DNA of 64,000 bases from the NCBI GenBank assembly GCA_019155185.1, contig CM032804.1, positions 15,161,822-15,225,821 of the forward strand, in the 5' to 3' direction. Of this stretch, positions 46,271 through 57,994 are shown in pieces; within the stretch, counting starts at the first letter, position 1, and the number at the start of each line of letters is the position of its first letter. The notes below the pieces were generated by a model. It did not search any database, was not told the origin of the DNA, and saw only the letters and a program-made list of their open reading frames with translations. This stretch comes from Beaufortia kweichowensis (Eukaryota > Chordata > Actinopteri > Cypriniformes > Gastromyzontidae). The position numbers and the translations under genes were made by a program.

Positions 46271-46839
46271 GGCTGTGCTGCGTGGATGGATGGACAGATG
46301 CATTGATAAGGATTGCAAGCGCTACCTGAATGTCCAATCACTTCTCCCTCCCCCTGTCGAGTTTCCTCTCATCTCAGTGGTCTCTCTTTCCTCCTCTCAT
46401 CCTTTGTCCTTATATATACCTCTTTCCCCATCTCTGTTCTTCCCTCTCAATTTTCTGGAGGTCTGAGTGCTCTCAAATGTCTGTCCATTAGAAGGTAGGT
46501 CGAGACATCATACTGACAGCTCTTTTGCTTTCATGACCGAATGAAGACTGGTGCTGTCTCAATTTTCGAGCAGAGAATTAGCGGTAGTTGTGGTGTGGGC
46601 AGTGATGGTTTTGTAGTTCTAGTCTGGACATATTAAACCACAAATTGCTCACAGTCTGCGTTTTATAACTACCAGCCACTGTTTGGACTAAAACTGTTTG
46701 TCTGCTTTGTTTAGTAAGTTTTATCCATGACATCACTTTTGCCAATTGCCGACATTTGTTCAGTTCGCAATATTTTCTATTGCTTTCCCTTAAAAAAATC
46801 TGTGACATTGGCCTTGAAACCTGTTATTGTCTTGCCTCT

Positions 46840-47300
46840 AGGACAGGCAGCTCGAAATGAGCTCGCCAGTTGCCATGGTAACCTCCCCAGAGATGCTAGC
46901 GCACTTGTTTATCTCTGGCCAGCGTGCGCGCTCAAGCCGCTCGACGCGGGGGCAGACGATCCTGAGCAGATGTGAGCGCTCGGCTAAAGGGAATCGGTTA
47001 AAGAGCTCGAATCTCGTAGCAGCAAAACACGTCAATCGATGCTACTTTCACCTGCATGCGCTACCTACGCCGTTTCTGTAAACGTTAGCTGAAGTTAACG
47101 AGGACGGCATGCGCCCGCATGTTAAGATGTGCTCTGTCAACACGCCGTGTGATTTAACTACAGAGCGGGTACACAGGCGCTGACGTACGCAGCCAAAAAT
47201 AAGCGACGTATAAAAGGAGGAATTGCAATGACCGCAGTCAGCTCCTGCTGCCGTTGAGCGCGGGGCTGCGCCGCTGTCCGGGGGCAATATATGTCAGATG
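46840..47300. promoter_or_regulatory. CpG-rich island with TATA-like box in rai1 intron
   Basis: A GC/CpG-rich stretch (gccagcgtgcgcgctcaagc, gcgcggggctgcgccgctgt) in AT-rich intron. A consensus TATA box, TATAAAAGG, lies at 47209-47217 on the plus strand, with TGACGTA (CRE-like half site) at 47181-47187. It could be an alternative rai1 or non-coding promoter, or an enhancer. No transcript evidence is available here. Confidence 0.4.
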
Positions 47301-48039
47301 TCAGAGTGTGTAAGTCACAGGGTTGACCAAGCACAAACCCAGAGCCTGAGGTGCCTTCAAAGACTTTTGCAATGCGGAGAGATAATCATGACGAGATGAA
47401 AGGCTTCCATTTAGCTGGGAATGGGAAAGAGAAGGCTTTTGATTTAAATGTTTTATGTATGAGCTCTCCCGCTGTTTAGCCTGGATTTCATTAAGTAGTA
47501 TGGTACTATATGCAGCAAAATAGGAGGAATGCGTTTTTATGCAGCAGATGAAAAATGCCGTGCAGAGGCCTGAAACAGCATAAAGAAATGCCCTTCTGTT
47601 TCCTTCTGCCCGCAGCTTACTTTGTCGAGAAGTACCTGTGAGGTTAGCATTAGAGTCACCCTCCTAAAAATAACCGGCTTGCTGCATGGCAGGTCCTCCC
47701 AGAGGAAAAACAGACCTGTCCTGCTGTGGCCCAGCTCTCTAACGCTGCCCTAATTCATACCCACACATCATATCATACAATACTATACCCCCCTTACACA
47801 CACACACACCCCACTCTCCCAAAAGAGCATTAACAAGTTCTGTGTCCTGTCTCTTCTTTCTGTCTTTGCACCGCATACTCCATTTTATGACCACCCGCCC
47901 TCTTCAAAACTCCATTAGCCCCCAGAGGTGTTATGGCAGTCCTCAACCTTGTTATCGCCTCCGAACAGAGATGAAGCTGATAAAAGAGTGTTCAAAAGCA
48001 GCTAGTGCGCTGGTCAGCTTGTATTGTGTCGTTTTGGTG

Positions 48040-48310
48040 CCAGGTGGGTGATTCACTGCAGATGCCGCATGATATAGCAGCTGAGTAAAAGTGGGCAAGG
48101 CTGGCACCCGCTCCAGCCTCTGTGCCCAGGCGGTGTCGTTGTGGAGCCAGAGAGGCATCAGTATTACACGCTTCCTTGGTTCATCCCCATGGACGCGGGC
48201 GACTAATTGCACAAACTGTGCCAGAGCAGATGAGGAGTGATTTGGCGCTGATGGGGAGGGCTAATACAGGCAGGCTGGAGGTAAGGGAGAGAATCAATGA
48301 GCATTAGGGC
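48040..48310. promoter_or_regulatory. candidate conserved intronic island
   Basis: Unique GC-balanced sequence, for example ccaggcggtgtcgttgtgga, catggacgcgggcgactaat and gatgaggagtgatttggcgc. No coding signal survives inspection in any frame. Texture-based enhancer candidate. Confidence 0.3.
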
Positions 48311-48619
48311 CAAAGAGAGAGAAATGAGAGACAGCTTTGCAAAGTAGAGCTAAATTGTTGTATAGAATGAGTATTAGATGTGCAATAAAAGTATGTACAG
48401 ATTAAATCAGTACATAGGCATCAGGTGGTTGTTCCACCACAAATTAAGCCTTGGTCTAACAATATCCTTTCATCCTACACATCCTGTATTCATGTCCTAT
48501 GTTCACAAAATAACATGGCTTATTGTTTTCATCCTGTGCACAATACGTCAAATCACATTTATTTGTAAATGTGAGGGTGTCGTGTTTTTGTCTTTGTGTT
48601 TATGTAAAGATCAGTTAGA

Positions 48620-49560
48620 GCATGTGACCGAGGGGAGGGGACGCATCCTCGCTGTAGGTGTTGTGGCCGAGACTGCAGGGGGGAATTGAGGCTTCAGAGC
48701 GAATCAATGCGTTTGAACTGAGGGATTGCAGTGTAGAGCCGCGGCGGCAGCGCATAGCCAGCTGGAGCACGCACGCACACATGCACGCTGTCAGCCCGCC
48801 GCTCCCTCTCTCCCTTCACTGTCACCACCTTCTTTCATGCAGACAGTGTCGAGAAAGAGAGAATTTTAATGGAGGTCTCATCTGAGCCCTCTGAGGTTTT
48901 AGCTATGGTCAGGGAGATAGAGGCTTCTATGACACTTGATGAAAAGGCTTCTCTCTTTTGCTCTCTATTCTCAATGGAGGAATGCATATCTCTCGCACAC
49001 GAGTCCTTTCTTTCACCTCATATGTATGCAAATCAAGCATCTTATGTAAATGGGGCGAGCAGGGAAGGGAGGGCTTTGAAACCTGCTGTGCCTCCAGCTT
49101 CCAATCAGTTATTCACGACACACGCCGTAGTGCACCTGAAACCACGGGTGAATGGAAATCCTGCTGCAGTTCCGCAGTCAGCTCCTCGCGTTCACCTCGT
49201 CGCACTGGCGATGATCGGCATGGCTGCTGCCAGTACACCGTGGTTTTTGGCATCTGTGTCTGCTCCACGCCCTACAGTGGCACCGTTGTTGCACTGTGGC
49301 CCTGGACTTTCTGCGTGTGATGCTGAGCTGCTTGCTCCAGCACGGCTGTTTGCGCCTTCTGGTGAGAGACTTAGCAGGCCGGCGGCATCATTTGCCTTCA
49401 CGCTTCAGAGTCACAGCTCCCCCGGCCCCCTCCTCTACCTCTGTTTCTCTCTCTCGCATGTGCGAGGCACGGGATCTTGTGAGGAGACAGTGTTCTCCTG
49501 CCTCAAAGCGCTAAGCTGTCAGAGTATGTGTGCAGACTCCTGCGTGGTGCTGTGTTAAAG
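48620..49560 (+). promoter_or_regulatory. GC-richer island with a 229-codon open frame of unknown meaning
   Basis: A frame from ATG at 48869 to TAA at 49558 is open for 229 codons, and another frame (48958-49320) is open for 120 codons. The composition is GC-richer than the surroundings. The product begins MEVSSEPSEVLAMVREIEAS, is rich in Ala/Ser/Leu and matches no family I know. An octamer word TATGCAAATCAAG at 49025-49037 is shared with the island at 9541-10095. A regulatory island is more likely than a gene; a lineage-specific exon cannot be excluded. Confidence 0.3.
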
Positions 49561-49768
49561 CACCCTGCACGGGAGAGAGCCAGTGCCTTTAGGAGAGCGT
49601 CATCTGGGAAGAACAGCATTCAAGCGAACAGGATTGCGTACACTACATAAGCTGAATACATGTAGTGCTGTTTGTGCTGTGAATTAAAATGTTTGTTTAT
49701 GGCAAAATGTGATTATTTAGGCACCCTCATGTGGATCCATATCTGTTTTTTTAATTTTGATGAACCAA

Positions 49769-49812
49769 AGTGTGCTAGCAATGCCAAGGTTGTGGGTTTG
49801 ATACCTACATAC
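49769..49812 (+). repeat. SINE fragment (B-box region)
   Basis: Reads gtgctagcaatgccaaggtt followed by gtgggtttgatacc, the middle part of a fish tRNA-like SINE also seen at 17322. Confidence 0.5.
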
Positions 49813-52800
49813 AAGCATTTCCCGAATACATAAATGCAAAACATTGTGAACCCAGAATAAACAATTTAAAACATGCAAGACATGCATCATGAAGGAGTGA
49901 ATGTTCCTTGGGAAAGAAACGGTTCCACATTGATGATACTTCTCCAGGGAGGCTCAGCTGTCCTGATTCACTGGTTCCCAAACAGCAGTGAGTCAGGAGC
50001 CTGTAAGGCATATGCTGCACCACAGGAGTTAATATCTTAAAACAACCTGTCATGCACCACACACTGATTTATCACCAATGTGCATGCATAGCTGAACAGA
50101 GCTAGCGCACACTTGCACAGGCACAAAAGCACCATGCCATTTATCTCAGACACCAGAAATATACTTTACGCAGGTATGCAAATGCAGACAGAATTGCTTG
50201 ACCAGTGCATTGTAATCGTTCACAGCAATGTATACGAGTGTGCTCTTATTACTGTGGAATTAACAACCAGTTACAACCAGTAAGCAGATGCGGTATTTTT
50301 CATGTTTTCCCACTGTTGACTCTATTGATTTTAGTTATTGTCTGTAACAATACAGAGAATTCAGTATTTACTTATTTTGCAATATACACTAAATTGTGCT
50401 AGTACGTATTTTAAAATGAGACCAAGCTCAAAATTAGGTTTGCATAGCTAAAAGCCTTTTCATTCACACATTTAGTCTGGTACACTGAAATATGATTAGA
50501 ATAACAGATTAAATCGTACCAGTGCAGCCACATTAATGCTTGTCATATTTGTGTGAATTTTCACTAACAAAGCTAGCTATGCTCACATGCTTTTGATGCA
50601 TCTGTTTTCATGTAAGCCTCCAAATTCCACATTCATCTTGTACTATAACAAAATCATCGGGTAAAAACAAACACTTTCTGACGCACAGTGGCGTCTAGGG
50701 GCAAAAATCTCATATCGTCTTTTTGTATAAATCTTGAAATTCTTGGGGGTGGTGAGGTTCACCCACCTGCAGCTGTAACGTCAAATCAGTGCCATCAGTC
50801 TTATTTCCTAATACAGTTCATCATGCACATACGCATTTCTGCACAGGATTTATATGAAAGATTTATATGAAATCTGTTGATGAGAGAGAAAATACTGGCA
50901 TAAGGACTATGTTAGAAGGGGAGAGAGGGTGACGGAGTGAGACAAGCAGATGAGAGGCAGGGAACTGAGTGCTATTGTGTAGACCTCACCCAGGTGCAGG
51001 GCACATTGAGTCAGACAGGAGCCACAGCTGACTGCTCCATTTTCAGAGCGGCTCGAACACCAGTGTCCTCTATCCACTCAAAAAAAGGACAGAGAGAAAG
51101 AGACATTTTCCCAGCAGGAGGACATGACCTTCAGTCTATCCCTGCATCCAGCCCTCTTTTTCTCCCTTGCAGTCACAAACACAGCCCTGTTTAAAGCGTG
51201 CCTCTTCGCTCAATTATGTTGCAGGTAATTTGTGTGGTATCTGAGATTAAAGTTTAATTAAGGCAACTGGAGTAATTTAGACCCTGGTTTAATATAATCA
51301 CGTTGAACTGGCAGCCTGTGAAGTGTCCTGATGTCAGGCTGAGGTGGAATAGATCCGATAGTGCATTTCATCAACAAAGAACAAAGAATCCCGACTCCCC
51401 TGGCCCTCTGCTGGCTTGGCTGAGATCCACCGGCACATTTTCACTTACCCATCCCTGTCTACACACCCCCACCACACATACACACTCAAAGCCCCCTAGC
51501 TAACAGCATCCATAAAGATTTGAAGCCTTAGAGATGCAAAAAAAAAGAGAAAAGAGAGCAGGATAAAGGAAAATAAATATGCCAAAGCCATAGCATCCCT
51601 TTGTCTTAGACCTCATCCACAAATTCGCAGAGCTACTGATAGCGTCAGAGAAAGCATTTCTGACAGACCAATCAAATCAGTGGACACTTTTCAAAGAGCA
51701 ATTCCCTCCCCCACCACCCACGACAACCTCAGTGAGATAGAACGACTCATACTCTCTGTCAAAGAGCATGTTTCTGTGTGGATGTGCATGCAGAGAGATG
51801 CAAATACAGAGGCGTGTGGAGGCGGTCAGCATTATGGTCTAAAAGAAGCTGAACAATTGATCTTAAACAGGATTTGACAAGACATTGGGAACCTTAGCCT
51901 TGATTCATTGTGATTCTATTGGATGAGAATGGCAAAAAGGAAAGAGGAAAAAATCAATGTCAAAACTGTATAGCAATAATAATCTCCATTTCTTCTTCAA
52001 AACCTCCCCTCCCTTCCTTGTCCTTAGTCTGATTTCCACTTTTCCTGCTGTCTATCCCTTCACCCTGCTCTGATTTCATCCATACCGTCAGTGGACCGCT
52101 GAAAGAGAGGCTTTTAGTGTCAGCCCATCTGGATTTTCAGAGCAAGAAAATTCCTCAGGTAACAGGACGATGGTTGATAAGGCAGAGAGTTGGGATGACA
52201 TACAAAGAGACCAGAAACATCAAGGGCACCTTCCGGGAGTTGCCCGAGGTTTTGTCGCAAAATAAAAAAAGATCCCAGCATGAACCTCTACTCCCCCTTA
52301 TCCTTGCCACCTAGACTTCCATTTGTTTTTCCCCCCTTTGTTCTTTTCCGTTCTAATGGTACTATGACATCCTTTATATCTTATTTTCTTCTAGACAACC
52401 TTGAATTCTAGCCAATTCCTTCACTCATTCTGCATTAGAACCAGCTGAAGGACCAGAGCCAAGCAAGTGTCCATGTCAGCTGTCATTGTTGCAGCTGAAT
52501 TCTCTGATGGTTCACTTTCCAAGGGGCATGAGATGAAATAATAATCGGCTATGCAAAATAGATCAAATGGGCATCAATCTTTAGTGGGGCTTAGACAGGT
52601 ACTGTGACTGTCATGTCCTTACACTAAATCTGCATCTTTAGACAGTTAGGCTTTTCATTAATCTATGGGAATGTTAAGTGCATACACTATTTCTCAGACA
52701 GGCTAGTAGACTGCAGGTTTGGGCCTCTGGCACATTTATTTATTTTGCAGTCAGAGTCTTGTGGTGTCTGAACTCAGTTGCCTTGAAATGCACCAATAAT

Positions 52801-52859
52801 GCCCAAAAAAGCTAGGTCTCTAGGTAGGTAACTCGAGAGATTTTTAGACACAGCCTTAG

Positions 52860-53330
52860 TCTGTCACCAACCCGCAGCTCGTGAACACAACAACACAAGT
52901 CACTGTCTCAAGGTCACTGCCAGCATGTCTCCTGCTTTAGGGTAGAAAGGTTAATCTGTAGTTAAGGTGGAGCCAAAATAGGACTGAGCAGGGGTGCGGC
53001 GCAGATATATGAGGCAGAAAGAAAAGATGTGCATGAGACGGTAGTGTGAGTGACACCACGACCGCTTCACATCATCAATTAGCTGAGCTGAAGCGGCACG
53101 GCGCAGGATCTAGCGCGAAGTAGCGTGCCTCACAGGGAGAAATAAATGACTCTGCCCTTATTGAGCGCAGCAGGGCATATAGCATTTCAGGCCAGTAATG
53201 TCATTGTGCCTTTGTACCGGTGTTATTGATGAAGTCTGTCTCATAGAAAATAATCCCTCGGCACGCCAGCATTTGAGACTTCTCATTCCGTCTGAAAGAT
53301 CAATGTAAGCGATCTTCGGGACGGAAAATG
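52860..53330. promoter_or_regulatory. candidate conserved intronic island
   Basis: Unique, balanced sequence set in AT-rich intron: accgcttcacatcatcaatt, tgaagcggcacggcgcagga and ctgcccttattgagcgcagc. No splice-bounded reading frame is evident. It probably continues, less clearly, to about 53480. Confidence 0.35.
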
Positions 53331-54522
53331 CGCTGGGAGAACGAAGCGCAGCAAACGTGAGGGTGGGTTGGCATGTGGAGAGCACGGCCACAGCAGAGAG
53401 AGGGCGAGATCAAAGCAGAGCGCTGCTCCACTGGAGCGCAGCACCAGGAGGCTCGAGTGCAGCGGTCTCACCTGCTGCAAAAACCTCCCTTTCTCTACAT
53501 CTGCTGCACCTCACCCCTCTGCTCGGCTAATGCCCTCTCCTACACATGCAGGTCTGCTGAAGAATATCAATCAGCTTTGCGCCCAATTTATAGCAGCTCT
53601 TTCTTTTAATTGTAGAGTTGAATTCCCCAGATGCTTTGTCCCTGGTTATATGCACATGTACAGGCTTGTTCCTGGTTGCCACTGTACCTGTATCTGTCTC
53701 TCTTTGCATCTGAGAACTGAGGGATGTTGTGCGCCATCAGCAGTCTGCATTTCTGTTTCTATAGTCTGTCACAAAGCAGCTTAAAGCCTTTCTGGCTGCT
53801 GCAAACATGCACTTCAATCTTATTTAGGTTTTATTCAGGGCTCTAGGAGTGGAGCTGTGGACTTGATTTACCTGCACACAAGCTACACGTCATTCTCTAA
53901 GTATCACAGACTAAAAATCGATTACAGGGAGAAGGTTCTCACCATGCCATACTTTGCACCCTTTATCAACAGTTCTCATTTCAGACCCCTGAGGTGTGAT
54001 GCCTTAGGCACCGCTGGCACAGATGAAATGGGCACCAGGCACCTCTCTGCAGGGAGGGCAGGTTTGCTTTCTCACTCCCCTTTGTGTCACCATGCCAACG
54101 GCGGCAGGTTTCAGCATTTAAAGGGCACTCTCTGCAGCCTCTTAATAGCGGAAGCAGCGCGACTTCTCATAGAGCATCCTAGGAGAAAATGGGATGAGTG
54201 CAATTCAGCGCTAATTTGTGGATTTGTGTCATCTGCGCAAGTCATTCAAAAGTATCTCCAGCTTCCGCAGTCAGCCGCAGTCATTATCACATTGTTGATA
54301 TTATGACTCATGATTTTGAAATGATAAAGTTGTCATTAAAAAGGCTATTGAATTATGTGGAATGCTGCCACATCTCGGAAGATCTTACGTAATCCCCTTA
54401 TCGCATAAGAATTATAAGCGGTCGTATTACTTACAAGCAGTGGCGCTGTCCACAAACTAACCTTCATAAATTGATTAAAATTAATATTGATTTTAAGAAT
54501 ATTGCTTTATGGTTTTTCTCAC

Positions 54523-54580
54523 TTTTGTAAGACGCTTTGGATAAAAAAGCTTAATTCGCTTAATGCCTAAATGTAAAGCA
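54523..54580 (+). repeat. SINE/LINE tail fragment
   Basis: Reads ttttgtaagacgctttggat followed by aaaaaagcttaattcgctta and aatgcctaaatgt, a diverged copy of the tail motif at 43556. Confidence 0.5.
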
Positions 54581-56299
54581 ATTTTAGCAAGTTGCATTTC
54601 AAATTGGTACAGTAGGGTTTAGGATATTAGGTATGTTTAAAACAAGTTCTTACAACAATACACATTATTTGAGTATTTGTGCCTGTACTGCTTTAGAAAG
54701 AGTAACTGGAAAGACAAATTTTAGTTACAGTATATTACTCTATTAGACTGCTGTGATTCATTTATGTTAATGTAAAATTTTGATAATGTAATCCTTAAAG
54801 AGTCACAAAAAACAGATTACAAAGTGTTAAAAACAACAACACTTGAAATGATGTTCTGCACATTCCAGGCGTCCATTCGACAGAAAGCATCCACCCTTTA
54901 TATTCTGGAGACTGCTGTTTCTCTGTATGGTTCTGTGCTTTCAAAGGTCAGTAAAAAGCCGCAGTGCTGTCAATCAAAGTGACGTCTCGGAGAGATGGGC
55001 CTCACACTTGGCCGACGCAGACAGTCGAGTAGAAAGTCTACAATTAGGATCTTTCAAGACCTGTGAAACTTCACTAAACATCAATTTTTTTTCAGAAGCT
55101 AATTATTATCAGCAGCCATTGATGCAGTTTGGATTCAGGCTGTTTTTTGTCATGTGAATTACTCTTTAAGTCAATGAATAAATTTTACCTGTGTGTGTCT
55201 GTGCAGCTCTTGCAGCAGATTAAATTTGGTCCTCAAATTCAGTTCATGTCCTTAACGGAGTGCTCTGAAATTGAATCGACCTCCTACCCTGACCTTCACT
55301 CCCACTTCTTTTTCTCCTTCTATGGCATCTTCTTTCATGAGTCAGTGTTTGCTTTGGTTGAAGGCTTCTTATGTGCAGATTGTCTTTCTTGTACCGTCTG
55401 CCCCTCCATCTCATAAATAAGCTGTTTTATGAAGAATTCAGAAATGCCAGAGAGCTGGTTTATTATTTCTCAAAGCCATCAGTGTGAATGTATTCCTTCA
55501 CCTTTCTTTCTAAAAACTCTGTAAAAGAGATCTTGCTTTTTTCCTTGTTTTTCTTGTCTTTTGTTTTTCAATGCTGAAATCAGACTATAATGAAAGATAA
55601 AGCAGGTTTACCATGGGCGTAAATCAACCTTTGCATATCGTCAGACAACAGAAGAAACCTAACAAACCTGTTTGAAAAAAAACTATAGAAATATAGTACA
55701 TATATAATAAATATAGTATGCTTTCTTTTCAAATGCAAAATGTTTTCTTTTAGGGCAATATAAGTCTATTTAATGTTCTCATTTAGATAGTAAATAGATA
55801 AAGATACATCAAAACGTATTTTGAAGTAAAATACCAAATACCTTAATTTTAACTGTATCAAAATAAACTACAAAATACAGCAGCCACAACATGTATCAAA
55901 ATTTTATTTTTGTATTTTAAAAATGCTAAAAAATATACTTTCACAAGGGAGCACGACATTTCTTCGCAAACCTTTTATCAAGTGGCCTGTTTGATCTATC
56001 TCTTCACCGTTACACTGACTCGGTTGAGAACAGCTTTTCTCTGCATGAGTCATGCAATAAATCTGACATATGCAACCAGTTAACAGATCAAATATTCACA
56101 TATCCCTGTGATCTCCCAGATGAAGGTTAATTTTAAAGTAACCAACAGTTTAATGTTTAACAGTTTGCGAATGACACTATAATTGTATCCTGATTTAGTC
56201 ACTTGGTGTTTGGTAATAACACTTTGCATCAGCAACACTGACTCAATGACAAATAAGTCATTCATGAGAAGACAACTGATGGCACCTGTATCCATAGCA

Positions 56300-56490
56300 A
56301 CTACTAGTTGTACGTATAAAAATGCACATACATGGTTTGTGAGAGGATTAGGTTTTAGGGGTAGGGTGAGGTTTAGGGGATTCAATATACAGTTTGTACA
56401 GTAGGAAAGTCATTATGTATGTATATATGGAAAGTCCTCTTAAAATATGGAACCCCAACGTGCGTTTATGTGCGTGTGTGTGTGTGTGTT
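56300..56490 (-). repeat. 'tggggaca' dispersed repeat, minus orientation
   Basis: Contains gattaggttttaggggtagg, gtgaggtttaggggattcaa, acagtttgtacagtaggaaa and atggaaagtcctc, ending in a (TG)n run. It is the reverse orientation of the copy at 39506-39745 and about as diverged. Confidence 0.65.
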
Positions 56491-57956
56491 TTAGATCTTA
56501 TCTTTAGAGTCTTCAGGGACCTTTTCATGTTCCCTACACATTTACGTACCATCCATAATTAAGGCAGATGACAGCCTAATGCTCTTTCTAAGACTAAGTG
56601 AAAAATCCTCAGTGCACCTGCCTCTAGAGATGATGTAATCAAGGAAAGGTTATTGACAGCACATGAATGCATGCAGATAGAACAGTTACAGTTACAGAGC
56701 ATACTTTATTTAAACATGCAGTCACTCTACTGTTAATGAATGATAGTAAGTTGCATTTTGCCGTGAAAGGTCTCATGGGGATTTCTTCCCTAAAGTATGT
56801 AGAAACCCACTGAGCTCACAGCTGGCTTAAACATATCCCACACTGTCTGTTTCTGCATCAGCAAGCCTCAAAATACAACATGGAGGACGTTTCTTTTGAC
56901 ATACATCTTTTGATACATTCAGATTTTTTCTGGAGATAGGTCAGTCTCTGTATAGTCATGGTAAGTTCTATAGTAAGGGTATCTTCGTCATTATTGAGTA
57001 CCACAGGAGACAAATTCTGCCCTCTCAGCAGACCTAGAAAACTTACAGTACCTTTCAGACCAGAACTGTGGCTGTGTCAGCAACATAACCACACACAAGT
57101 CTTTAATCAGCTGCACACAGTGGATCTGCCATGCAATATGTTCAAGCAAGATGATTTTAATGCCAGTGGTTTGCATAAAAAATTGTATGCAAACAGTTTT
57201 GAGTGTTAAAGCTGCTATTAGAGCAAGCTCCATCATGTTACTTGTCCCAACCAACCAGCTTGTACATTTCACCACATACTGTATGCATTTTCAAAGGCTT
57301 AAGCATGGATCCCGAGTGGTCCTATTTGGGTCATTGTGTAAACAAGCGCAGAAGCAAACAAGCAGAACTGAAGCAATAGTAGATGGTAAGGCCTCTGGGG
57401 AGGTTGCTAAGAGGGGAGCAGGATGCTCTTGGGCCTGATGGCTTCAGACAGTGTGCTAGTGAGATGAATAATGTGTGCGTCTGATGGGACTGGGAGGCCA
57501 TCCTTCATCAAGCCTACAGCACTTGAGTGGAGAAATGGAACAGCCTCCGTCTATGCCCACAAAATACAAACTCACCACTTTGAACTTACTGTTGTATGAA
57601 AAAAATGGCTGACTGTATCACATTACCGAGCAAACTTTATGCAAATGCCGCACAATTTGAGAAACACCAATAACTGCTTCTTCAAACTGTACAATATTGA
57701 ATGCAAAGCATGTTTATAAAAATGTATTAAAAAATATCTTTTCATGTGTCTTTTTAACATTGTAGTTGGACCAATCACAAGCCCTCCGAGCTCACTGAGA
57801 GATATAAGATTTGATGAAATGTCTGAGTGTGTGTGTATTGTAATATAATTTGTCTTATGAGAAAAACAGCAATAAAAATTCTAATTAATTGAATGAGAGA
57901 ATGACATCTGAAAAGAAAATGAAGGTACTAAGCACACCCTCTCTCCCTTTCTATTT

Positions 57957-57994
57957 TTCTCTCTTTTTCTAAAGACTTCTCCCTAGCCGAAGTC
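57957..57994 (+). other. rai1: splice acceptor and 5' UTR leader of rai1 coding exon
   Basis: A long pyrimidine tract (ctctccctttctatttttctctctttttct) ends in 'aaag', so the exon starts at 57975 and leaves a 20-nt leader (acttctccctagccgaagtc) before ATG. An alternative AG at 57985-57986 (ccctag) would give an 8-nt leader. Both keep the same start codon, whose context is agtcATGc. Confidence 0.7.

Noticed and set aside
48958..49320. 120-codon frame overlapping the 229-codon frame
   Set aside because: Overlaps in another phase, no family match; recorded only as evidence that the island is stop-poor.
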